Shown: positions 17,552 to 24,161 of the stretch, one piece after another
Position numbering within the stretch: position 1 is the first letter of the stretch
Layout of the letters: the number at the start of each line of letters is the position of its first letter
Origin: Kiloniellales bacterium
GTDB taxonomy: Bacteria; Pseudomonadota; Alphaproteobacteria; Kiloniellales; JAKSDN01
DNA: 62,780 nucleotides
Direction: 5' to 3'
NCBI GenBank assembly: GCA_030064845.1
Contig: JASJEC010000002.1
Location: 1-62,780 of the forward strand
Program-made: the position numbers and the translations under genes
Notes under the pieces: model-generated
Told to the model about the DNA's origin: nothing
Seen by the model: the letters and a program-made list of their open reading frames with translations, nothing else
Databases searched by the model: none

Positions 17552-17848
17552 TCAGATGATCTTGCTGCCCTTGTGGACCACGGGCTCGCCGTCCAGCAGG
17601 TCCTTGAACCGCTCGATGGCGGCGGCGAGGTGCGGCGTTTGCCAGTGCGCGGATTCGGCCTCGGCGTCCTGCCACTTCTCGTAGGACAGGACGACCTCGG
17701 GGCTCTTCTGATCTCGGATGAAGCCGTACTCCTGGGCGCCCGCCTCCTTGCGGGTCTCGGCGGCCAGCTTCTCGAGCACCGAGATCAGCGCATCCGCCTT
17801 CCCCGGTTTAGCCTTGAGGACCGCGATGGTGTAGACGTTCCCGCTCAT
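17552..17848 (-). CDS. Antibiotic biosynthesis monooxygenase (ABM)-domain protein
   Basis: The 98-residue protein fits the small ABM ferredoxin-like fold (VYTIAVLKAKPGKADAL at the start, EYGFIRDQKSPEVVLSYEKWQD in the middle, a His before the last helix). Relatives such as YgiN act on quinones or protect against them. The ATG at 17848 was chosen over an upstream one because of its AGGAGAGGGAA ribosome site. It sits between the glutathione transferase and the short-chain dehydrogenase with 17- and 26-base gaps, which supports a role in the same detoxification pathway. Confidence 0.82.
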   Translation of the reverse strand: MSGNVYTIAVLKAKPGKADALISVLEKLAAETRKEAGAQEYGFIRDQKSPEVVLSYEKWQDAEAESAHWQTPHLAAAIERFKDLLDGEPVVHKGSKII

Positions 17849-17865
17849 TTCCCTCTCCTTTCCGT

Positions 17866-18585
17866 TCAATTTGCTTTCACGTCGCTAGCGAAGCGCGCGG
17901 CGTTCTCCGCGAGGAATTCGGCCTCGTCCGCCTTGCCCCAGAAGGCCGGGACGGCCTTGGGTTTCTGCAAGGCCCGTTGCACGGCCGGACGGGCGTTGAT
18001 GCGGTCGAACCAGGCCTTCAGGTGGTCGAGGCCGTCGACCGAGACCCGGGCCCAGGGATAGGCGCGCGCCCAGGGATAGGTCGCGATGTCCGCGATCGAG
18101 TAGGCGTCGCCGACCAGGTAGGCGCGGCCGGCAAGACGGCTGTTCAGCACCTCGAGGAGGCGCCGGGACTCGTCCACGTAGCGCTTGATGGAGAAGGGCT
18201 CCTCGTGCCCGTTGGGCGCGGCGATACGCTGGAAGTACATCGCCTGGCCCATCATCGGGCCGATGCCTCCCATCTGGAACATGAGCCACTGCAGGGTCTC
18301 GGAGCGCAGCTTGGGATCGTCGGACAGGAAGCGGCCGTACCTCTCCGCCAGGTACCAGAGGATGGCGCCGGACTCGAAGACGACGAAGTCGTCGTTGCCG
18401 CGGTCCACGATGGTCGGGATTCGGCCGTTCGGGTTGAGCTTCATGTACCAGTCCGACTTCTGCTCCTGCTTGGCGAAGTCGATGAAGGTCAGCTCGTAGT
18501 CGACCCCGGCCTCCTCCAGGAAGATCGTCGGCTTCCAGCCGTTCATGGTGGAGGCGGTGTAGAGGTGGATGTCAGGCCGCGACAT
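17866..18585 (-). CDS. Glutathione S-transferase
   Basis: The 239-residue cytosolic protein has the thioredoxin-like N-terminal domain with a beta-alpha start (IHLYTASTMNGWKPTIFLEEAG), the conserved NPNGRIPTIVD loop with the cis-proline, and the FESGAILWYLAERYG helix. The C-terminal helical domain carries YSIADIATYPWA. This matches Nu-class (YfcG/YghU-type) enzymes, which use glutathione and often reduce disulphides or peroxides. AAGGAG precedes the ATG. It is the first intact gene of the operon divergent from the HxlR regulator and overlaps the end of a small flavodoxin-like remnant by 14 bases. Confidence 0.9.
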   Translation of the reverse strand: MSRPDIHLYTASTMNGWKPTIFLEEAGVDYELTFIDFAKQEQKSDWYMKLNPNGRIPTIVDRGNDDFVVFESGAILWYLAERYGRFLSDDPKLRSETLQWLMFQMGGIGPMMGQAMYFQRIAAPNGHEEPFSIKRYVDESRRLLEVLNSRLAGRAYLVGDAYSIADIATYPWARAYPWARVSVDGLDHLKAWFDRINARPAVQRALQKPKAVPAFWGKADEAEFLAENAARFASDVKAN

Positions 18586-18700
18586 CGTCGGTCTCCTTGT
18601 CAACCGGCGGGAAATGGGCGTCGAGATGGGCAGCGGCGTACAGCCTGCCCTCGGCGAAGGGATAGGTCTGGTGGCCCTCAAAGATGTGGACCTTTCTCAT
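18572..18700 (-). pseudogene. N-terminal remnant of an NAD(P)H:quinone oxidoreductase (MdaB/flavodoxin-2 type)
   Basis: A 42-residue frame starts MRKVHIFEGHQTYPFAEGRL, which closely resembles the first strand and phosphate-binding loop of MdaB-type NAD(P)H dehydrogenases (family pattern: a short strand, NGHQ or similar, YPFSEGRLN). The rest of the roughly 190-residue enzyme is missing; the frame stops after DKETDDVAA inside the glutathione transferase start. A GAGAGGG sequence lies upstream, so it may still be translated as a leader peptide. Family identity is judged from the N-terminus alone. Confidence 0.5.
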
Positions 18701-18797
18701 GTCGGGCGCCCTCTCGTGTCTGTTCGGTTGCGGAAGTGGCCGCGATGGTCGGCCGCTGGCCAGGAGGTGATGGACCTGGGAAAGGAAATCAACTAGT

Positions 18798-18810
18798 TTA
18801 CTTTTGGTAA
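18798..18810. promoter_or_regulatory. Candidate HxlR operator
   Basis: TTAC (18798-18801) and GTAA (18807-18810) are inverted around five bases, just upstream of the HxlR gene's ribosome site and facing the divergent operon. MarR/DUF24-type (HxlR, YodB, CatR) regulators bind TTAC...GTAA palindromes, so this is the natural operator. It is short, so chance cannot be ruled out. Confidence 0.45.
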
Positions 18811-18824
18811 CCTGGAGATTTGTC

Positions 18825-19211
18825 ATGGAAGCTCGGATCGAGAGCGATCCCAAGGGGCGAAAGACCGTCCACGAGGCCTGCGCCGAACCCTGCGCCATAG
18901 AGCGCGGCATGCGCATTCTCGGCGGCAAGTGGACCGGCTCGATCCTCTGGCACCTGAAGGACGAGCCGGTGCGCTTCAACGACCTCGCGCGCATGGTCGG
19001 CGGGGCCAGCAAGAAGATGATCACGGAACGCCTGCGCCAGCTTGAAGGGCAGGGCCTGGTCGAACGGCAGGTGCTCGACACCTCGCCCGTGGCCGTGGAG
19101 TACCGGATCACGCCCTTCGGTCGGACCGCGCTCGAGTTCCTCGACGCGCTCCGGCGCTGGTCAGAGGGCCTGCCGGAGAGCTTGTCTACGCCGGAAGCGG
19201 CCGGACGCTAG
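18825..19211 (+). CDS. HxlR-family transcriptional regulator
   Basis: The 128-residue winged-helix protein matches the HxlR/DUF24 family: CAIERGMRILGGKWTGSILWHL, then VRFNDLARMVGGASKKMITERLRQLEGQGLVER. The Cys residues before the first helix (CAEPC) are in the place of the redox-sensing cysteine of YodB/CatR-type members that respond to quinones and diamide. The ATG at 18825 has GGAG seven bases upstream; the longer TTG-start version would place the operator inside the gene. It is divergent from the detoxification operon and very likely its repressor (inference from layout). Confidence 0.88.
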   Translation: MEARIESDPKGRKTVHEACAEPCAIERGMRILGGKWTGSILWHLKDEPVRFNDLARMVGGASKKMITERLRQLEGQGLVERQVLDTSPVAVEYRITPFGRTALEFLDALRRWSEGLPESLSTPEAAGR

Positions 19212-19224
19212 TCCGCGCCAGCCG

Positions 19225-20088
19225 CTAGGTCGCCTGCGGCCCGGCGGCGACGATCGCGCGCAGCTCCGCCATGGCCAGATCCAGAAGCGCGCCGTCGGTG
19301 GAGTCCTCGGTATAGGCGACATAGGTCGGCCGCTTGAAGGCCGGCGCGCCGCGCACTTTGAAGAGGCGGCGCTGCTCCAGGAAGGGCTCGGTGCTGCGCA
19401 GCGAGAGATAGGCCGCCCCGCCGTGCCGGAGGATGTGGTTGAGGGCGATGTCCTCCATGCCGACAGAAACCGCCGGCCCGTCGGTGTCCGGGAACGCTTC
19501 GCTGTAGGCACTGTTGAAGTCGAAGCCCCAGTCGACGTGGACGTAGTCGCTGCGGCCTTCGGGCGCCGTTTCCCGATCCTCGGAAGCGATCAGGACCAGG
19601 TCGTCCTCGAACAGCTTCTCGATGCGGATGCCCGGCGCGGTGCGCGGCTGATACATCACGGCGACGTCGATCGCGCCGTCGGCCAGGCGCCGGTTGAGGC
19701 CCTGGGAGAAGTCGATCTCTATGCGCAGCGCCACGGTCGGCGCCTTCGCGCGCACCTTGGACAGCCAGTCGGGGAAAAGGCGGTCGTAGACCGTGACCGA
19801 GGCGCCGATGCCCAGCACGCCGGTCACGTCGTCGGGCAGGGCGACCTCCTGCTTGGCGCGCAGCCAGGCGCGCACCGAGATCTCGGCGTGGTGGCGGAAG
19901 TGCTGCCCGGCCGGTGTCAGGGTCACGCCGTAGCGGTTGCGCGCGAACAGCCGCCGGTCGAGCTGCTCTTCGAGCACCCGGATGCGGGCGCTGACCGTCG
20001 ACTGGGTGACGTTGAGGCTCTCGGCGGCGCGGTTGAAGTTTCCCGTGGCCGCGACCTCGAGGAATGTTCTGATGTGATCGATGTTCAC
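19225..20088 (-). CDS. LysR-family regulator
   Basis: The 287-residue protein has the LysR winged helix (IDHIRTFLEVAATGNFNRAAESLNVTQSTVSARIRVLE) and an effector-binding domain (LGIGASVTVYDRLFPDWL onward). It converges on the HxlR gene with a 13-base gap and is divergent from the oxidoreductase-aconitase X operon, 540 bases away across the composite repeat. By position it is a candidate regulator of that operon, but the inserted repeat makes the distance unusual for a LysR pair. Confidence 0.85.
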   Translation of the reverse strand: MNIDHIRTFLEVAATGNFNRAAESLNVTQSTVSARIRVLEEQLDRRLFARNRYGVTLTPAGQHFRHHAEISVRAWLRAKQEVALPDDVTGVLGIGASVTVYDRLFPDWLSKVRAKAPTVALRIEIDFSQGLNRRLADGAIDVAVMYQPRTAPGIRIEKLFEDDLVLIASEDRETAPEGRSDYVHVDWGFDFNSAYSEAFPDTDGPAVSVGMEDIALNHILRHGGAAYLSLRSTEPFLEQRRLFKVRGAPAFKRPTYVAYTEDSTDGALLDLAMAELRAIVAAGPQAT

Positions 20089-20191
20089 GGCCGCACCGGC
20101 GATCCAGGTATCGAAGATTTTGATCTGAACCCGGGAACGATTCCAATTTCAAGAGATCTGTGGCATGACCGGAAAGTAAGGGTCGGCCGCC

Positions 20192-20257
20192 CTAGAGCAG
20201 ATCCGGGTTTGACTGAATCGCAGGAGGCGATGCATCAAACCCGGTGAATCTGCTCTA
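20192..20257 (-). repeat. Palindromic repeat module B, copy 2
   Basis: Inverted copy of module B. The outer arms TAGAGCAGAT and ATCTGCTCTA are intact, and the inner arms CCGGGTTTGA and TCAAACCCGG are perfect. The three-base TGA bulge is on the side that matches copy 1 after reversal. It starts 104 bases upstream of the LysR start and 11 bases before module A. Confidence 0.8.
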
Positions 20258-20268
20258 AACATTGGATG

Positions 20269-20334
20269 TAGAGCGGATTCACATGTTTAGTTGGAAACCA
20301 CGAAGTGGTTCCATCTAAACATGATCCGCTCTAG
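20269..20334 (-). repeat. Palindromic repeat module A, copy 2
   Basis: Inverted copy of module A with intact outer arms (TAGAGCGGAT and ATCCGCTCTA) and the same stem letters as copy 1 (GGAACCAC-type arms). It shares its terminal CTAG (20331-20334) with element C. Confidence 0.8.
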
Positions 20335-20602
20335 GGCCTGTTGACACTCACGGCGCGCTCCTGGTCCGAGTGAAATCGGCCTGCTGTTAGGCGCGAGGAG
20401 GAAGGACATGCCGAGCATATTCGACGACAAGCAACGCGGCAGGAGGCCGATTTCGCCGGATCCCTTCGGGACGGGGCGCATTTGCGCCGGGGCGGCGTCG
20501 CGGAAGGCCTCGTGGGGCCCAACCCCACGGCGCCTCCCGCTCCTGGCCCCGGCGCAAATCCGCTCCCGCCAGGAGCGCGCCGTGAGTGTCAACAGGCCCT
20601 AG
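20331..20602 (+). repeat. Repeat element C, copy 2: MITE-like, 34-bp perfect terminal inverted repeats
   Basis: The ends 20331-20364 and 20569-20602 are perfect inverted copies over 34 bases (outer part CTAGGGCCTGTTGACA). If CTAG is read as a four-base target duplication, the element proper is 264 bp with 30-bp repeats. Inside is a further inverted pair (GAAATCGGCCTGCTG and CAGGAGGCCGATTTC, one mismatch) and GGCGCATTTGCGCC. No transposase frame is present. The right end is 28 bases from the downstream start codon, so it may carry that operon's promoter. Confidence 0.8.
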
Positions 20603-20630
20603 GGCCGGCGCGGGCGAGGGGGATGCTCTG

Positions 20631-21752
20631 ATGGCTGAAAAGATTCCCGCCACCATGCGGGCCGTGGTGCTGACCGGCTACGGCGGGCTCGACAAGCTGG
20701 CGTATAGGACCGACGTGAAGACGCCCAAGCCCGGACCCGGCGAAGTCTTGATCCGGGTCGGCGCCTGCGGCCTCAACAACACCGACATCAACACCCGCAC
20801 CGGCTGGTACAGCAAGCTGGTGACCGAGGGCACGACGGCCGAGGGGGGGCGCGAGGGCTTCGCCGAGATCACCGCCGAGTCGGCGACCTGGTCCGCCGGC
20901 GGGATCACCTTCCCCCACGTCCAGGGGGCCGACGCGGTCGGCAGGATCGCCGACGTCGGGCCCGGCGTCCCCGACTCCCGGATCGGCGAGCGGATCATGG
21001 TCGACGGCTGGCTGCGCGATCCCGCCGATCCGGAATCCATCGCCAAGGCGCGCTTTTTCGGCAGCGAGTGCTGGGGCGGCTATGCCGACTACACCGTGGC
21101 GCCGGCGATCAACGCCTTCCCGGTCTCGAGCGGTCTGAGCGACGCCGAGCTGGCGACCTTTCCCTGCTCCTACTCGACCGCGGAGAACATGCTGGTGCGC
21201 GCCGGGATGCGCGAGGGCGAGACCGTGCTGGTCACCGGGGCCTCCGGCGGGGTCGGATCGGCGCTGATCCAGCTCTGCAGGATCCGCAAGGCCCATATCA
21301 TCGCCGTCGCCGGGGCGGCCAAGGAAGCCCAGGTCCGCCAGCTGGGCGCCGCCGGCTTCATTCCGCGCGAGCGGGAAGACCTGGGTGCGGCCATCGCCGA
21401 GGCGCTGGACGGCCGTCCGCTCGACCTGGCGGCCGACGTGGTCGGCGGCGAGGGCTTCAAGGCCCTGATCCACGCGCTGAAGCCGGGCGGCCGCTATGTC
21501 ACGGCCGGGGCGATCGGTGGCCCGATCGCGGAGCTCGACCTGCGCACGCTCTACCTTCAGGATCTGACGCTCTACGGCTCGACGGTCAACGACCGCGCGG
21601 TCTTCCCCAATCTGGTGGGCTATATCCAGTCGGGGCAGATCCAGCCGTTGCTGGCCAAGTCCTTCCCCCTGGCGGAGCTGCGCGCGGCCCAGGAAGCCTT
21701 CATTTCCAAGGCCCATGTCGGCAACATCGTGGTGGTCACCGAGCCGGACTGA
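20631..21752 (+). CDS. Medium-chain alcohol dehydrogenase/quinone reductase-type oxidoreductase
   Basis: The 373-residue protein is an MDR enzyme: GroES-like domain with GACGLNNTDINTRTGWY (residues 45-60) and a Rossmann domain beginning GETVLVTGASGGVGSALIQL. The catalytic zinc ligands are not obvious, which favours a quinone- or enone-reductase type. The ATG at 20631 follows a GAGGGGGA stretch; the longer frame reaches into element C and is rejected. It ends four bases before the aconitase X large-subunit gene, so it is the first gene of a three-gene operon and may reduce or oxidise a partner metabolite of that dehydratase. Confidence 0.87.
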   Translation: MAEKIPATMRAVVLTGYGGLDKLAYRTDVKTPKPGPGEVLIRVGACGLNNTDINTRTGWYSKLVTEGTTAEGGREGFAEITAESATWSAGGITFPHVQGADAVGRIADVGPGVPDSRIGERIMVDGWLRDPADPESIAKARFFGSECWGGYADYTVAPAINAFPVSSGLSDAELATFPCSYSTAENMLVRAGMREGETVLVTGASGGVGSALIQLCRIRKAHIIAVAGAAKEAQVRQLGAAGFIPREREDLGAAIAEALDGRPLDLAADVVGGEGFKALIHALKPGGRYVTAGAIGGPIAELDLRTLYLQDLTLYGSTVNDRAVFPNLVGYIQSGQIQPLLAKSFPLAELRAAQEAFISKAHVGNIVVVTEPD

Positions 21753-21756
21753 GCCG

Positions 21757-23040
21757 ATGGAGCTGACCGCCGAAGACCGCGCGATGCTGGCTGGCGACCA
21801 GGGGCCGGCGAGGCGCTTCGCCCTCGATATGGTGGTGCGGGCCGGGCAGGTGGTCGGTGCGGCGCGGCTGATCGACATCCGTTCCGCCCACGTCGCCAGC
21901 TGCTTCTATTCCGGGTCGGTCAACCTCGACTTCGCGGAGTTCCTGGTCTCGGCGGGCGCCCGGGTCGCGGTGCCGACGACGCTGAACGTCGGCTCGATCG
22001 ACCTGCTGCACCCGGAGCTACGGCCCGAGGCGCGCGACCCGGAAGCGGTCGCTGACGCCAGGCGCCTGATGGCCTGTTACGAGCAGCTGGGCTGCCGGCT
22101 GACCTGGACCTGCGCGCCCTATCAGCTCGACGGCCGGCCGGGCCCGGGCGATCAGGTCGTGGAATCGGAGTCCAACTCGGTCGCCTTCACCAACTCGGTG
22201 CTCGGCGCCCGGGCGGAGAAGTACGGCGATTTCCTCGACATCTGCGCCGCGGTCACCGGCCGCGTGCCTCTCGCCGGCCTGCACCTCGTGGAGAACCGCC
22301 AGGGGCAGGTCTTGTTCACGCTGCCCGCTCTGCCCGACTCGCTGCTCGAGTCCGACGTGCTTTATCACGTGCTCGGCTACCTGGTCGGGCGCATGACGGG
22401 CCGCAAGGTGCCGATCATTCAGGGGTTGCCGCCGGACGCGAGCGAGGATCAGCTCAAGGCACTGGGCGCGGCCGCGGCCGCTTCCGGCGCGGTCAAGCTG
22501 TTTCACGTCCTTGGCGTCACGCCCGAGGCGCCGGATCTCGAGGCCGCCTGCCGGGGTGGTGAGCCGGAAACGCGCATCGCGGTCACCGGCGAGATGCTGC
22601 TGGCGGCGCGCGACGCGCTGTCGACCGCCGCCGAGGGGCGGCCGAGTGCGGTCTGCCTCGGCACGCCGCACTTCTCGCTCACCGAGTTCGAGCGTCTGGT
22701 CGGCCTGCTGGCCGGCCGCCGGGTCCATCCGGAAATCCGGCTCTACGTCGCGACCAGCCGCCACGTCCTGGAGCAGGTCGCCGCGCGGGGCTGGCAGGCA
22801 AGCCTCGAGGCCGCCGGCGCCACCCTGGTGGTCGACACCTGCACCTACTTCCTGCCCCTGATCGAGGGCTGCGGCGAGCTGGTGATGACCCCCTCCGCCA
22901 AGTGGGCCTACTACGCGCCGGGGAATCTCGGCGTTAAGGTAGTATTCGGATCTTTGCCCGAATGTGTCGCCTCGGCCGTCGAGGGCCGCGTTGTGCGCCG
23001 GGACGAGACCTGGCGCGGGCTGGACGCAGGTAAGCGATGA
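21757..23040 (+). CDS. Aconitase X, large (catalytic) subunit
   Basis: The 427-residue protein matches the aconitase X (DUF521) family, Fe-S dehydratases distinct from classical aconitase. Diagnostic segments are RSAHVASCFYSG near residue 42, ARVAVPTTLNVG, the TWTCAPYQLDGRPGPGDQVV segment near residue 120, ESNSVAFTNSVLGARAEKYGD, and LVVDTCTYFLPLI with PSAKWAYYAPGNLG at the C-terminus. Bacterial two-subunit members (type II) are known as cis-3-hydroxy-L-proline dehydratases. The stop overlaps the small-subunit start by four bases, showing a two-subunit enzyme. No proline racemase or ketimine reductase gene is near, so the substrate is not certain. Confidence 0.9.
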   Translation: MELTAEDRAMLAGDQGPARRFALDMVVRAGQVVGAARLIDIRSAHVASCFYSGSVNLDFAEFLVSAGARVAVPTTLNVGSIDLLHPELRPEARDPEAVADARRLMACYEQLGCRLTWTCAPYQLDGRPGPGDQVVESESNSVAFTNSVLGARAEKYGDFLDICAAVTGRVPLAGLHLVENRQGQVLFTLPALPDSLLESDVLYHVLGYLVGRMTGRKVPIIQGLPPDASEDQLKALGAAAAASGAVKLFHVLGVTPEAPDLEAACRGGEPETRIAVTGEMLLAARDALSTAAEGRPSAVCLGTPHFSLTEFERLVGLLAGRRVHPEIRLYVATSRHVLEQVAARGWQASLEAAGATLVVDTCTYFLPLIEGCGELVMTPSAKWAYYAPGNLGVKVVFGSLPECVASAVEGRVVRRDETWRGLDAGKR

Positions 23041-23450
23041 AGCTCAAGGCGAAGGTATTGTTCGACGGCGCGGCGCAGGGCCCCGTGCTCGTGCTCAGCG
23101 AGGCGCTCAGCTTCTGGGGCGGGCTCGACCCGGCGACCGGGCTGATCATCGACAAGCGTCACCCCCAGGCGGGCGAGTCCGTCGCGGACAAGGTCTTGGC
23201 CATGCCCGCGCTGCGCGGCTCTTCGGGCTCGGCCGGCTCCCTAGCCGAGGCCTTCAAGAACGGCCACGGCCCGGCCGCCCTGGTCCTGGGCGAGGCCGAC
23301 ACTGCGCCGGTCGCCGCCGCGCTGGTGGTCCAGCATCTCTACGGCCGCCAGGTACCGATCCTGGAAATCCAGCCGGAAGAGCTGCGCTCCCTGGAGACCG
23401 GCGCCTGGGTCTCGATTGGCGCCGGCGGCGAGATCAACAGCGCGGCTTAG
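23037..23450 (+). CDS. Aconitase X, small subunit (DUF126)
   Basis: The 137-residue protein is the DUF126 swivelling domain that completes aconitase X. It begins with LKAKVLFDGAAQGPVLVLSEALSFWGGLDP and holds the conserved GLIIDKRHPQAGESVADKVLAMPALRGSSGSAG block, the likely substrate loop with the Ser-rich end. The ATGA overlap with the large-subunit gene indicates translational coupling and equal output. In type I enzymes this domain is fused to the large one; here it is separate. Confidence 0.92.
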   Translation: MKLKAKVLFDGAAQGPVLVLSEALSFWGGLDPATGLIIDKRHPQAGESVADKVLAMPALRGSSGSAGSLAEAFKNGHGPAALVLGEADTAPVAAALVVQHLYGRQVPILEIQPEELRSLETGAWVSIGAGGEINSAA

Positions 23451-23483
23451 CGCCAGAGGACCGGTCGGTCCGACCTACTTTCT

Positions 23484-24101
23484 CTAGACCTTCGCCAGCT
23501 CGGGGAAACCCTCGTACCACGCGGCGTGGCTGCCCTCGTTGTTGGCCATGCCGCGGCGGGTCAGGCAGCCCTTCGGCTCGATAAAGCTGTCGATACGCCG
23601 CGATGGCTCTTCGCGCCACAGCAGGTTGAAGGCGGCGAGCTTGGGAAAGAACTGCATGTGCGCATAGGGCAGGTGGTCGTGGATCCACCAGGCCAGCGCG
23701 CGCCAGTCCGCGCCCGCCGCGTAGCGGTCGGCGAACCAGGGGATCACGATGCAGGCGGCGGCGCCGGCCCGCCCCTTGCGGTCCGGCAGGTCCCAGATGT
23801 GGTAGCCGGCATTGAGCGCGACCCGGGCACCGTGGCCGCGGTCGTTGCCGAAGGCGGTGACCCGGGCTGAACGGTAGCCGGAGCGGATGGCGAGACGGCC
23901 GAAGGTCGCTTGCAGGGGTTCCAGCAGCTCCTCGCAGAGTCGCCGGCCGGCGGCGACCGCCGCGTCCGGGTCTTCGGGTATGTTGGGAACACCGTAGAAG
24001 TTGGCGATCTCGGAATAGAGAAAATCACGCAGGAAGAAGTTTCGGCTCAGGCGCGCGCGGCCCAATTCCTCCAGGCCGCGCATCGATTTCGGCTTGCGCA
24101 T
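23484..24101 (-). CDS. Peptidase M15-like (DUF882-related) protein
   Basis: The 205-residue protein shows the pattern of M15-type D-Ala-D-Ala peptidase-like proteins: FFLRDFLYSEIANFYGVPNIPEDP at the start, then LCEELLEPLQATFGRLAIRSGYRS, and LPYAHMQFFPK near residue 155. The classical zinc ligand set (HxxxxxxD) is incomplete as far as I can see, so it may be a degenerate or unusual family member. No signal peptide is present. It converges on the aconitase X operon with a 33-base gap, and the next gene upstream on its strand is the TPR protein, 60 bases away. Confidence 0.6.
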   Translation of the reverse strand: MRKPKSMRGLEELGRARLSRNFFLRDFLYSEIANFYGVPNIPEDPDAAVAAGRRLCEELLEPLQATFGRLAIRSGYRSARVTAFGNDRGHGARVALNAGYHIWDLPDRKGRAGAAACIVIPWFADRYAAGADWRALAWWIHDHLPYAHMQFFPKLAAFNLLWREEPSRRIDSFIEPKGCLTRRGMANNEGSHAAWYEGFPELAKV

Positions 24102-24161
24102 GGAAGAAGGGGAACAGGGATGCCCTGCGGGCGCAAGGCTTCCGGCCCTCCGCCGTGAACC

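Noticed and set aside
20586..20630. An upstream start for the oxidoreductase inside element C
   Set aside because: The added residues come from the repeat and have no family support, whereas the ATG at 20631 has a purine-rich ribosome site.
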